Origin: Ciona intestinalis
Taxonomy: Eukaryota > Chordata > Ascidiacea > Phlebobranchia > Cionidae
Assembly: GCF_000224145.3 (NCBI RefSeq)
Contig: NW_004190381.2
Coordinates: forward strand, 152,137-216,136
Length of the DNA: 64,000 nt
Direction of reading: 5' to 3'
Below are positions 31,762-44,800 of the stretch, in pieces. The notes below the pieces were generated by a model that had not been told where the DNA came from, made no database searches, and was given only the letters and a program-made list of their open reading frames with translations. The position numbers and the translations under genes were made by a program. Every line of letters starts with the position of its first letter. The first letter of the stretch is position 1.

Positions 31762-34078
31762 CATAATAATCCACACCCGTATACGCTTTATAGACATCAT
31801 AATATTGTTTGTAACTTAACCGTAGTAGGTTGCATTGAGCCACCATAGTTACTGCTTCCCTCACAATTTACATAGCGCCCGTCTTGCGATCAACATATAG
31901 CGACGTGTTTGTCGCTTTAGTTCCAACTTACTCAGTTTGCTCGTGTTGCGGTTGTTCTGTATAGTTAAGTTAGTGCACCGTTAAGCCCTAAACCGTACAG
32001 TGTACTGGTTAGTTTAGTTTGTCTTTAGTTTCTTTAATTTGTTGTGGTGGGGAGTGTAACAATAAACTTTATTCAAGCATTTATTTCTTTCTTATAATAC
32101 GATAGCAAAGAACAAATCAATCAAATAAAAATATAAAATAATTAACAGCAAAACGACAGTCGTTAAACACGCAACGGGGTATATAGGAAATCATTGATGA
32201 AACATGCCTAAATAGTATAGTGTTCCACTGTCTAGTTTTGATAACATTTAAAAACTAGACTGGACTCTTGGTTAGCTCGGTATATTGTTAGTCGAGTTAA
32301 TAACATGATTATGACGTGATACATAGATATCAAATACTTGGTGGTACATGATAGCATGAATATAAACAATGAGTATAAACTCTACAAATAAAAACGCGAT
32401 TGCTGAGCCCAACACACGGTAACAGTGTGTTGAAGTTAAATATTTGTAATAAATAAAAGTTATATAAAAAATCTCCGCACAGTAAACTTTATTGCCTCGT
32501 CAGTCAGTTTGTTTTATTGGAACTTTCCCAAAATGTCAATGGAAACAAGCGTAGCCTACAATTCGGGAGCAAAGTCCGTTTTACGAAATTTGAATATAAG
32601 TAGGGTGAGGCAAGAAAACAAACATTCATAAAGTTACATACATGGTAACTTGTAAGCGGACACGAGGTGTATGTTAACAGAAGAACACTCGTGTTATATA
32701 TCGACCGTCGTTGCTTGCCACGCCCAAGGTTTAAAGGCTATGCTCGATTTATTTAAACAGGTATTTTCGTTTGCATAGTAGCATCACATCGGAATAATCG
32801 ATACATCCCTATATTTACAACCTTGCTTTAAATATTAAAACACGACAGGCTTTTTGCCGAGCAGAATATTATTTGTATTTTTCCATTGCCGAGGATCTCG
32901 TCACATTGCATCATCATCTTTATAAAGTTGACTTAATATTTTACAGCTTCAGGTGACTCTCGTTTTTGATTATCGTTCTTGGTGACGTTGCCTATAAAGG
33001 GGCAATGAAACTGTTGTAAATCAGTGACGAATAAACATTAGGTGTTCAATAATGAAGTGTATAAGGAAGTATAATGTTGTATAAAAAACGGCACGGCGTT
33101 ACTTTTATAAGGCGCAGGCGTATAAAATAATATTGTAAAAGTAGTTAACTCTGTTGCAAGATTTTGCAAAAAAAGTTAAAGGTTGTAGAACTAATGCGTG
33201 GTAGGTGGTCTAACGGTTGCGATGAGAGCGTTCAGAGGCAGTGATGATATTGGTGTATGAAGAGGCTCTATAAGTTATAAATGAGACGATTAAATATTTC
33301 GTAAAGCTATGATGTAACGAACTAGGAAGCTTGAGGTTGTTGACATACATAATATAATAGGTTGGGTAAAAATTTCGTATATTGTTTGTGGCAGTCGTTC
33401 ACTCACCATACCTCGTCTCGATTCGATAGCATTCGGGCGCTTTTATTCCTGCAGCACGGGCCAAGTAATTAACGCTTTTGTTGTGTCGTGTTGTACGCAC
33501 AGCCACCAGTTAGTTTAGGTGGTACTGCAGTATAGTTAGTTGTATAGCGTTTACTTTGGGTTTATTATGATGTATTATATCGTTATTATATGTTTGTAGA
33601 TATCCATCGTTTTAATTAGTTAAACCTAAACATAATAAGCCAGTTCATCACATTAAAACACCATTATAGGTCCAATATGGGATATTTTTTGCTAAGGGTA
33701 TCCATCTTACCCGACAGTACCATACGTTCGATTCCTTATAAACTTAACGTTCACCAAATTTATATGTAATTTTATCCATACAAACAATATGTAGACAAAT
33801 ATATGCGGACATATATGGGAATAACACTGAAACACACTGTTTATAAATCATTAAATAATCAATATGTTTGCAATTGTCTGTATAGATTAATAAATAACCT
33901 AACACTACATTTAAAATGTTTACATAAATCGTGGAATCGTTTCTGTAATTTTCCGTTTTAGCGTCTCGTGTTAGGATACCTTACACATCAGTAAATAGTT
34001 TGAAACACTTTTAAAATGGCGGCATCGCTGTACCGTGGCGCCTTATATGGCGGCCTGTCGCAATAATGCAGTTGGGCA
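31762..34078. other. No gene recognised; old repeat fragments
   Basis: Contains a repeat at 32068-32170 ending in TGACAGTCGTTAAACAC-like sequence, a SINE tail at 32608-32735 and a MITE right-end remnant near 33650-33725. No open frame has coding character. Confidence 0.45.
32608..32735 (+). mobile_element. SINE tail
   Basis: AAAGTTACATACATGGTAAC through GAAGAACACTCGTG. Confidence 0.65.
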
Positions 34079-34274
34079 TTTAGTAGTGTGGGGTAAGATA
34101 GATACCGTTAGCCAATAATATCCTATGTTTCCTAAACGTGTTTTTAAAAATTAACAACGCTCTTTTAGAGTCCTGGGGATACGGTTATATATTCTGTAAA
34201 TATTCTTTGTTCACTACCAAATGGACGATAAATAAGAATGAAAAAAACGGGCAATCTTACCCAAACATATTATA
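34079..34274. mobile_element. MITE copy 16
   Basis: Diverged, both ends recognisable (TAGTAGTGTGGGGTAAGATA). Confidence 0.65.
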
Positions 34275-34592
34275 TTATGTATACGCATTAGTTAAAATAT
34301 TATGTAATGTATACGCATTATAGTTAGTGCATATACTTCTAGCATGCCAACAATCTCGAATGTTGCAATGGTCTCTTTACCTTGTACAACCAAACCGGAA
34401 AACTTTGGGGAAATTTTCAGGTGCGCGTCCCTAAGCAACAAAGAAAAGCGTTTTGTCTTTATCAGTTAATTCACATCGTTGTATCATTCATTTGTCACCT
34501 AAAAGGGAAAGAGGATAGACATTAAAAGTTTCAACTTAGATCACAGTTTGCAGACTTTTGTTTACAGTTTGTTGAGCTCTGTGTTGTTAATA

Positions 34593-34785
34593 TATTGTAG
34601 GGTGGGGAAAGATGGGACACCTTTTCATTCTATTTTCTCGTCCCATTTAGCAGTAAACAAAGAACATTTAAAGAATTATACAACTGTATCTTTACGACTT
34701 CCATAGACCGTTGTTAATTGTTTAAAACAAGATCAGGATAATTGGATATTATGTGCTAAAGGTGTCCCGTCTCCCCCACCTAACA
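34593..34785. mobile_element. MITE copy 17
   Basis: Full length; the last bases of the right end are lost. Confidence 0.8.
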
Positions 34786-35081
34786 TAGGCTCAAAGCAAA
34801 CATACGAAATAAATGTAATCCGTTTTATTTGAAGTGACATTGACTTAATGTGATTATTATTTACTTAAAGTTACGTTGACACTGTGTGTTTATATAGAAC
34901 AAGGCGTTTTCGTAGCCCATAAAATCGTATTTACAAAGCATGTGTTTAATAATTAACTACGGTCCACGCTCTTTAAAGGGTCGTGAGGATACGCCCTCGA
35001 AAACACATAAGCATAAATTTGTATTTGTTTCTTCGAATGCATCTGGCTAGTTAAACTAACGAGGAGGTGAAAAGGATAACA

Positions 35082-35259
35082 TATAGTAGGGTGGGGAAGA
35101 TGGGACAGCTTTTCATTAAGTTTCTTTTCCTATTCGGTAGTTAACAAAGAACACTCAAAGAATTAGAAAACCGTATCCTTGCCACTCCCATTGAGCGTTG
35201 TTAATTGGTTAAACAAGATTATGTGCTAAACGTGTCCCATCTTCCCCCACCCTACTATA
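35082..35259. mobile_element. MITE copy 18
   Basis: Full copy with a deletion of about 20 bp in the right half. Confidence 0.82.
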
Positions 35260-35289
35260 TATTTATATAGTTGAACTGTATATTTGGCA

Positions 35290-36240
35290 TTATGATGATT
35301 TAAAATAAGGAAGAAATTAAAACGGAGGCAGAATGTGATTGAAATCTTTAGGAACTAATCGCGTCAGACGTTGTTTCACCATTGATGTATGGACTGCTGT
35401 ACCATTTCCATTACGTAATAACGCCTATATTGGCATGCCCGCTGTTATAGAAATTCTCGCTCGTTGCTTTAATAGTTATAGAAAATGTTCAAGTAATTAA
35501 GAAAAGCCGTTTAGCATAAGTTACGTTCACTCATAAACGGATGGCGAAATATGACGTAATTCGTTGCCCTTAGTTACCAACTGGCACCGCTGTCGCAGAA
35601 AACTGGTTCCCACAGTCTGCTTCGGTACCAGGTTTAAAGATTTCGGATAAAAATGTACTGTGTCTACGCATGCGCAGTAGCCAATGGGAACCAGATTTCC
35701 GCGACACAGCTATTTGTTCATTTGATTTTAAAATTGTTAAACAGCGACCACAGGGCTGGAGATCTTAAACACATTTTCACGCCTTTTGTCAACGCGCATA
35801 TTTGTTTACAGTGTTTTCAAAGTTTCGCTGTATGGGCCCTTTGTTAATGAAAGGAAAATATTAATCACTTTAGTTTAATGGAGCAACTTTTAAACGATGT
35901 TAAATAAGGTAGTTGAGTGTGAAACAATAAAAATTAGTTTGTTGAACATAAACTGTATACTTGACTAAAAATACCAAAGAAATTAAAATAGGAGCGAAAT
36001 GTGATTTAAATCTTAAAATAGGAACCAGCTGTTGTTTCACCATCGATGTATCGACTGTCGTATTATTTCCGTTGGAGGCCTATACGTTACGTCATTACGT
36101 TTGCTATAATGGAAAAGTGTGGATAGCGTGAAAGATGACGTAAATTCGTTGCCCTTTGTTACAAATAAGTGTCGGAGTTTACCCTGTGATCGTAAAGTTG
36201 CCACGATCAAAGGGACTCCTGGTTACCCAACAGCTAAAAA
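35290..36240. repeat. Local tandem duplication, about 0.6 kb period
   Basis: 35300-35560 and 35940-36170 are diverged direct copies; both contain GTTGTTTCACCATNGATGTAT. The function is unknown and no coding frame is shared. Confidence 0.6.
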
Positions 36241-37464
36241 CAAGGGCGAAACACATAATTTTAAACCACGTTTGTAGAACAAGGTATAGCTGAGGGTGGT
36301 TTGTGTCAGAAGTAAACGATACAAAGAAACCGCATTTTGGTTTTCGAGCAGCAACCTTGGTTGATCCCCATATACTTCCCCAGACTATAGCTTAGTCATT
36401 GGGTGATATGGCTATCATTTGATACCCATTAGACATTGACTGGGCAACTCTGGGCAGCATTTCAGGTCGCTTGGCATGCATCAGCCTTACTAGGACGTTA
36501 CGCGTATATAATGGAATATATGCTAGCCAAGCCCAATATAGGTGTTATCGTCATTTTTATGGTATGTGTCTGGCAGAATGGCACCTTGTGGCTCGATCGG
36601 GTATACAATGTTTAGGAAACAACCAATTTAAAATAATATTATATAAAGGTATCATGAGACAGATAGTGAGATGTCAATATATGCCACACTTGTTTAAATG
36701 CCTTTAATAAACAGATGATGAAACAGACTATAAAAAAGAGGAAGTAAAAATATTACAGCATTGCGCCATTAGCAGACGGTCGGGTGTGTATAAAGGACAG
36801 GTTGCCCGGGTTCAGCATTTCCTGTGTTTTCTTGTATTTGGCAATTCTTGGGTATATTTAATCTGTTCCGTTAATTTTAATTACGCCAAAGGTCATAAAT
36901 AGGTTTAGCGTAACAGGTTTGATAAGTAATGTATTAGTAAAGTAGAACATGCAGAATTTTGATTAAACTAAATTTAAGTTCCTTTTCTTTTGTTTACATT
37001 TAATTTGCATTTATCACTATGAGTTTATTATTTTATTTGTTGGGTTAGCAGCCAAGGTTTTAAAAAGACTCGAGGCTTTTGTATGACACTTTTTATGAGG
37101 GTTTTGTATAACACTTTTTTTAGGCTATGACACTATTTATAAAGTTGTTTTTTCCATGTTTAACCGATTTTATTTTTGCTGCTAATCACCTTTTCTTCGT
37201 TGTTTTTAGATTTGTTTAAACTTCGTTATTCTATTGAATAGATAAATACAAGTATATGATGTTGGTTCTGTTACGGTGGGCGCGTGGTGTTGAACTATAC
37301 TAGATAAATATCCTATAGTTAAACAAAGGCGCAATACTTACTTTTAAACGATGTTAAATAAGGTAGCCGAGGGTAATATGTGTCAAAGCATTTTAAAGAC
37401 TTTTTATACTGTAGTGAAATTAACAACTCGTCACGGATTGAATGTTTAAAAGGAATTTTCGTAA

Positions 37465-37655
37465 TATAGAAGGGTGGTGAAAGATGGGACACCTTCAGCA
37501 CATAATATTCGAATATCCTGTTCGTGTTTTAAACAACCAACAACGGTCTATGGGACTCGTGGGGATACGGCTTTACAATTCTTTGAATATTCTTTGTTTA
37601 CTATTAAATGGGATGCAAAAAAGATTGAAAAGGTGTCCCATTTGCTCCAACCCTA
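37465..37655. mobile_element. MITE copy 19
   Basis: Full length with a decayed right end, inserted between the duplicated segments. Confidence 0.72.
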
Positions 37656-38116
37656 ATTGTTCATAAACAAACAATGACATCTAGCAGTTAATTTTCCATA
37701 GCAACGTTTATTTGTCCAGTGCGGTGCGTTTTTGGGGAGTTTCCGTGGTTGGCCACCCCGCATATGATGGACTCCCTATGTAAAATCGCATGTCGTTGTC
37801 GTTGGTTGGCTTTTTAGTCGCTGGGATTTGTTACAGCTTAGTTATTAAACAGCCAGCCCTGTTATAAATACCATACCATGTCATTTAGATCCCTCTTATA
37901 GCTTAGTAACAGCGTATGATATATATGCAAGACATTAGGTAGTATAGCTATACAAACCAACTTTAGCCAGCATTCCAGGTCTCCTGCTGGCATGCATCAT
38001 TGTAAGACGTTAGGCATACATAGGAATATTTGTTAGGCGAGTCATAAATGGCTGTTATTGCTATTTTTATGGAAGTGATCTATTGAACTTTCGGTGTATG
38101 CCTGGCAGAATATATA

Positions 38117-38313
38117 TATGGTAGGATGGGGGAAGACGGGACACCTTTAGGACATAATATCCAAACATTTTGATCGTGTTTTAAAAAATTAACAACGGTC
38201 TATGGAATTCGTGGGGATAAGGTTTTATAAATATTTGAATATCCTATGCTTTCTACCAAATTGGACGAGAAAACAGACTCAAAAGATGTCCCATCTTCCC
38301 CCACCCTACTATA
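38117..38313. mobile_element. MITE copy 20
   Basis: Full, well-preserved copy present only in the second duplication unit. Confidence 0.83.
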
Positions 38314-39251
38314 CCTTTGTAATATATATGGTCCAACTAAACAGTTTTTTAGGAATCAGTCAATTTAAAACACGCACTCAGGATAAGGCTTGTTAAGTAG
38401 AAGATAAGACAGCACGGCCCTTTAAATGATAAAACGGAGAAAATGATGAACCTTTATAGAATATAATGCGCCATGTTGCTCAGCAGGTCGCGCGGATATA
38501 AATGACGACTTTTACAGGGTCAGCGTTTACTCTGTTTAGTTTTATACCACTTGCGTTCTTGGGTATATTTAATCTGTTCGGTTAATCTTAATTAATAATT
38601 ACAAAGGTCAGAAATAGGTTTAGCGTAATAACAGGTTTGATGAGTAATGTATTAGTAAAGTAGAACACGCATAATTTTGATTAAACTAAATTTAAGTTCA
38701 TTTTTCTTTTGTTTACATTTTATTTGCATTTATCACTGTGAGTTTATTATTTTATGTGTTGGGTTAGCAGCCAAAGTTTTAAAAAGACTCGAGGCTTTTG
38801 TATGACACTTTTTATAAAGTTGTTTTTTTTTCCATGTTTTGCCGATTTTATTTTTGCTGCTATAATCACCTTTTCTTCGTTGTTTTTAGATTTATTTAAT
38901 CTTTGTTATTCTATTGAAGAGATAAATAAAAGTAGGCCTATATGATGTTGTAATTTGTAAATAAATAGATTCGATATACTCAACAATCATTAATTGCAAA
39001 CTATGTTTTCTCTACACAGATTGTTGTAAAATGCTGGTAAACTTGAAAAATACAAAGCGGTTTTTTCAAGGTCTACTCTTTCCCGACCACTCTGAAATCA
39101 AGGCTCTTTATTACGTACCACAACAAACCGAAGATATATAACGATCCCTATACGTTATATATTGTGGGACTTATATCAGGTAACTAAACGGAATGTAGGT
39201 GATTGTAATTCAGAATTTTGGGTCAAACGTAATCTGTTGCAACCTTGTATT

Positions 39252-39448
39252 TACAGTAGAGAGGGAGAAGATGGGACACCTTTTTGCTCTATTTTATCGT
39301 CTCATTTGGTAGTAAATAAAGAACATTCAATGAATTATTAAACCATATCTTCCTGAATCCCATAGAACGTTCTTAATTGTTTAAAACACGATCAGAAGAT
39401 TTTAATATTATGTGCTAAAGGTGTCCCGTATTGCCCCGCCCTACTATA
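39252..39448. mobile_element. MITE copy 21
   Basis: Full copy with left end TACAGTAGAGAGGGAGAAGA. Confidence 0.77.
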
Positions 39449-39588
39449 CGTAATGATTCATGGATCATATTTTCAGAGTTCCTCCATTTTCATCAGGCGA
39501 TTTTCTGCATCAGAGAAATCACTATTTCTGCTATTTCGTCATAAGTCCAGGAAAATACCCTCACGCGTCATCAGTTTTTAAAATTAAC

Positions 39589-40120
39589 ATGGCGGCGGCG
39601 TTTATGTAAGTTTGTGCGATATGAAATGTTTTATTTTAATCGATGTAACTTATCTATCCTTGCATGGCGGGGCAACGACAGTCGTTATAACACGGGTGTT
39701 CTGTTTCATACACCTCGTGCCAGCTTACAAGTTACCACGTATGTAACTTATTTATCCTCGCATAGCGGGGGAACGACAGTCGTTATAACAGGAGTGTTTT
39801 GTTTCATACACCTCGTGCCCACTTACAAGTTACACGTATGTAACTTTGTGGATGATTATTTTAATATTTTTTCTTTTTTTTACATGGACACATACGCCCA
39901 CAGCAGTGCAAGTGAAAAACCTTACTGTCAAGCCACGAGCCCGTGTCCAATCTGCCTTATGATGTTTTTGTGGCTTGCATTGAGTTTTCAACAGAGGCTC
40001 ATAGATCTGGTTACTGGCGCTGCGGAGAGCGGGGAAAATTACGATTCTGACTTCCCGGAAGACGGCGCAAGAGAGAAGCCGTCTTCTCCGAAAAAAGACT
40101 TATTTGAAAAACAGAAATAG
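39589..40120 (+). CDS. Candidate small single-pass membrane protein
   Basis: Proposed two-exon model: 39589-39605 (ATG, MAAAF) spliced from TTTAT|GTAAGT to CCCACAG at 39903, then 39904-40120, giving 77 residues. It contains one hydrophobic stretch with two nearby cysteines (CPICLMMFLWLALSF), followed by RLIDLVTGA and a charged tail (SGENYDSDFPED, then a Lys/Pro/Ser-rich end). An unspliced alternative starts at the ATG at 39884 inside SINE-like sequence. The size and single membrane segment resemble the SMIM class, but I recognise no specific family. The intron holds a SINE-tail dimer. Transcript evidence would be decisive. Confidence 0.4.
39648..39850 (-). mobile_element. SINE tail, tandem dimer
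   Basis: Two head-to-tail copies of the roughly 98-bp tail unit (ACGACAGTCGTTATAAC ... TTACCACGTATGTAACTT), reverse orientation. Confidence 0.8.
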
Positions 40121-40406
40121 AAAGTTCGAGGTGACATTTGGACCGGGGTAGAATCGGACACTTGGACAAATTTGGAAATCGACTTCTTAAATCTGCATAT
40201 AGTTTGTTTAACACGCGTAACTTCTCTTCAGCAAAGGCCTTGATAAATATTTACCATATACAGTATTGCGACACATATATAAATAAATAGTACAAGTACT
40301 GCTCAAATAACCGTCCGAGCTACCCCCGGTCCCCCAAATTCTGCTTGTATATATATATGTGATTAAGTTAATGTTATTTAGTGTTTCCAATTATAGTGTG
40401 GCATTG

Positions 40407-40604
40407 TATAGTACTGTGGGGTAAGAGGGGACACCATTGGCACATAATATCCAAATATTCTGATCGTGTTTTAAACAATTAACAACGGTTTGTGGGTGCC
40501 GTGAGGATACGGTTTTATAATTCTTTGAATGTTTTTCGTTTACTACCAAATGGGACGAGAAAATAGAAAGAAAAGGTGTCCCATCTTCCCTACCATACTC
40601 TATA
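40407..40604. mobile_element. MITE copy 22
   Basis: Full length with a left end of the 'ACTGTGGGGTAAGA' type and an interior of the main type, an apparent subfamily mosaic. Confidence 0.75.
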
Positions 40605-41327
40605 CTGACGATTATCATACAAACAGAATATCTGCATTTAAACCACACGGTGTTATATTTAACTTACCGTTTCTATCTTCTAGAAGTGATGTATATCCAA
40701 ATAAGTTCACATATTCATAATAACATCTACAACACCTAGCTGCAATTATATACCTTGCTTCTAACTCACTGTTTACTACATCTTATAACTTAGTAAAAGA
40801 GTATTTTAATCATATAGATATAATTATATTCCTAAATAGGCTACTTCTTTTACAACCTATCTGTAATGCCATTAAACTACTGGAAACACGTTTCTTTTCA
40901 TGACGCCTTAAATTGTGCTACAGTTTCAAATTGTATATTTCTATCCTTCTATGTCGGTCGCTGATTTCTTTCGCAGTTGTTTTAAAGTTCGGTTCTCTGC
41001 CTTTATGCTCGTAACTTACATTTGGTTTGGAAACTCTTACAAACATAGCAACTGTCGTTGGGCTGAACCTTACGGAACCACGAATCCACGAAGCGGAACC
41101 CGCGGTTGACCGCGACCTTTATTTGCTCTATTGTTAAAACTTACATGCAAATGAAGAACCATTGTTCAATGTTTAACAATACTGGTTCCTGTAAAAGTGA
41201 CGCAATTCGGTGCTGGGAACTTATTTTTCACATATATATCAACTGTATTATGCCATCAGCATTGAAAATGTATTATTTGCGCACCGTTTATTAGAAGTTA
41301 CACTTAAAAGATTACAATACGTACACA
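40605..41327. other. No gene recognised
   Basis: Intergenic sequence with two short ATG ORFs (about 60 residues) lacking domains. Confidence 0.4.
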
Positions 41328-41511
41328 TATGGTACTGTGGGGTAAGAATAATATTCCGTAATTCATAATCGTGCTTTGGACACAGGAAAAGAATTTTTTA
41401 ACGTTATGTCGTGAGAATTCGGTTCTAAGTCTGTAAATATTCTTTGTTTACCACCAAATGAAGCGGTAAAAGAAAATGAAAACATAAACCATCTTACCCC
41501 AACCTACTATA
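41328..41511. mobile_element. MITE copy 23
   Basis: 'ACTGTGGGGTAAGA' subfamily, about 300 bp upstream of the DCAF7 start codon. Confidence 0.7.
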
Positions 41512-41808
41512 TTCCAGAAAACTTTAAAATTTGTGTAAATTGTTGTCGTTATAATTAGATAAAAAGTAAATTCTGGGACGATTTTTTCCTGTTACATTAA
41601 TTTGATTTAAGTTTGGGACCAAATTTACAGTACCTACCAACTTTTTTTGTGGTACAGTATGATCCGTGCAACTTATCTGAAAATAGACTTTGTAAATATA
41701 CAAAGTGATTGTGTTTTGTCTGTTGAGTTAATACGGTCGTATTATAAAGTTAAATAGAAGATAATGAAGGCGTCAATGGTTTAAAAATTGTTCGAAAATA
41801 TAAACAAA

Positions 41809-44800
41809 ATGGTGTCTGTTCCAAAACGTAAAGAAATTTACAAATACGAGGCTCCATGGACAGTTTACGCCATGAACTGGAGTGTGAGGCCAGACAAGAG
41901 GTTTCGGTTGGCTATTGGAAGTTTTATTGAGGAATATAATAACAAAGTTCAGGTTGGTTTTATTAACGTGTATGTCGTATATATAGTTTGTGTAATAACT
42001 TATAAATAAATACCTTTTTTTGCCAATAAATTTTACTATAGAATAGAGTCATAATGTCTGATTCATAACAAAAGATACGAACTAGTGCTTCTTCAGACTG
42101 CAGAGTATGGCAGGTTCGCGCGCGATTTTTTACAAACTTTTGGTGATGGACGCCATAATTTGTCCCACGCACGCCAATTAATTAAACAATTAAAAAAAAT
42201 CGTTTTAAATTAAGTAGGATTTCCTATTGTGGCTTGGAAATGTACGTGGTTTGCACGCCTTGATGATAGCACGCGCACACGCGAAATGCACGCGCCAGAT
42301 CTCTTCATGAACTGCCATACTCTGCAGACTGAGTGCTTCTCAACCCCTGGGTCACCGTTTGATTTGGTTGGGTCGCCTACTACAGTGGTTCACAAACCCT
42401 TTTGACTGTTTATGTAAAAGTTAAATATTTTAACGAACACTCACAAACATTTGTGTAGAATGTAGTTTTAGGTTTAAGTTACCAAAGCTTTGTTATTAAT
42501 TGTTAATAGTTTGGCCCAAAGTGTAGGAATGTAAACCATGGTTGTAAAGGTTCATACTTTATAATCATATCTCCCTAATTTTACTGATTATATCTTTATT
42601 ATAAGTCTTGTTTTAAAGACTACATTGTCGCTATGTTTCGTCTTTACATTTTAAACCTTTTTTAATCTTCGTTACCATAATTTAAGATACTGTGGCGTAT
42701 CGTATATTTATTATACCACCTTACGCGATCAAACCATATTGCAAAAAGCTGCGGTTCACCTCCACAAAACTTGTCACACCTAAAAAAAGAGAAGGAAACG
42801 TGGCGGGCACGTGACAAAGTAGTACACATACACACACGCGTTTCAACAAAATAATAATAATAATACGGTGCCTTCTCTGCCTCGAGCGAAGTCGAGTTGG
42901 CGCGCAGAACATACACTACAGCGCGTTACATGTGGAACCACATCACTAAAGAGCGCTACAACACAATTAAAAGTTTTTATTGTCAATTAAGATCTCACAA
43001 AGTTGATTGTTTGCACACAGATCGTGAGCCTGGACGAGGAGAGGTCAGAGTTCAAGGCTCGTAGCATGTTCGATCATCCGTATCCGTGCACGAAGATCAT
43101 TTGGATCCCGGATAAAAAAGGGGTTTTCCCCGATTTGTTGGCTACCAGCGGTGACTACCTTCGACTGTGGAGAGTGGTGGGTAGGGGGTGGGAGTGGGGA
43201 CGTGTAGAGTAGTGGTTGACTTGTTGTATTGGGGTGTAGTGGGTAGTTGAGAGTGGTGAGTTGCGGGGTGTAGTAGTGTATTTGGTGGGCAGTACCACTG
43301 GGGTGTAATGCGGTAGGGTGGGTAGTGGGGGTGAGTTGTGGTTGGGGTGTAGGGCGTTAAGGTTGTGGTGGGGGTTATAGTGGTGTATTTTATTGCAGTT
43401 ATTACCGAAAACATCATTACCAAATGTTCATTTATTCACAGGTGTCCGATACCGAGACGCGATTAGAATGTTTGTTGAACAACAACAAGAACTCTGACTT
43501 TTGCGCCCCGCTTACAGCTTTCGATTGGAATGAAGTTGAACCAAATTTACTCGGTTGGTTCGTTGTTTTATCTTAGATTCATAATAATCATAAATTGTAG
43601 ATTGTAGTGTAATGCAGTTCTACAATTATTGTGGCAATAAGTAATAATAAAACATCCTTTCAAATTGTTTGATAATATAAAATGTTGAAAAGTATTATTA
43701 TTTGGTTCATTGTTTTATCAAAGTAATCATAAATTGCAGTGTAATTAAATGTTAAACAATTTCTAAAAGACAAGTCTTTAGCTAACACTAGCAAATATAA
43801 GTATTAAAAAATATATATATAATATATATCTAAAAAAAAGTTGATCTGTTAACTGCTTGTTCATATAGAAAGCAGCTCAAATTACGTAATACCGCCTTAT
43901 ATTAAAAAATTGCTGATTTTACAATTGTTAGCACAAAAAACTTAAACCAAAAGTTTTTTATTGTAATATTATAACAAGCTTCCAAATTGTTTGAAAAATT
44001 AGATCTTAAAGAAAGTGTGATTTAGTTGTTAATATATTTATATACATAATAATATTATGTTATTTAATATTCTAGTAAAATAACAGTCATAGCCTTATCA
44101 TAACAATTACATGGCTTGTAACTTGTTTACAAAAGCCTAACCAGTATACCCTGCAGTTAAATATGAATCACCAAACAAACACTTCAATATTCAATCACTA
44201 ATATTGTAATATTACAGACTTTATTTATCGTATTTTCATGGTTACAAACCTGAGCACCAAATTTTTTAAAACACAGGGGAGGCAGGGATAGTTAGACACA
44301 CAAAACTGATTATTGTGTTATTGAAATTTCCAGGGTAGTCCTGTCTGGTGCATACCCCTCTTTATTATTAAATCCTACCAACAGGTACAGGTTATCAAAG
44401 TAAAATTTCAAAGTAGTTCTTTCTACCTATAAATTTATGATTACATTACATTAACATAATTAATGCAATTAGTCAAGTTAGACAAACTAGGAAAACAAAT
44501 CTCTTAAAAATAAATTTTCCTATGTTTACTAATTAATGCAGTGCAAAAAATCGAAAGTGCTTCTGCCCCTAGCCATATATTCATTATTACACAACATTAA
44601 CACACCCACCCACAGGTACCAGTAGCATTGACACCACCTGTACAATATGGGGATTGGAGACTGGTCAAGTACTTGGGAGGACTAATGTAGTTTCCGGGCA
44701 TGTGAAGACCCAGCTTATAGCTCACGATAAAGAGGTATATGAAGTACGGTTTATATTATGTTCGTCTTTATTTTACTATATAAGTTTAGTTGCAACAGTT

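Larger units (their letters stand above)
36430..38945. repeat. Direct duplication, about 1.65 kb apart
   Basis: 36430-36560 resembles 37965-38090, and 36895-37240 matches 38610-38945 closely, including GTTGGGTTAGCAGCCAA and GACTCGAGGCTTTTGTATGA. Both units end with the CTTCGTTGTTTTTAGATT...AGATAAATA motif also found at 46.5 and 58.9 kb. Confidence 0.75.
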
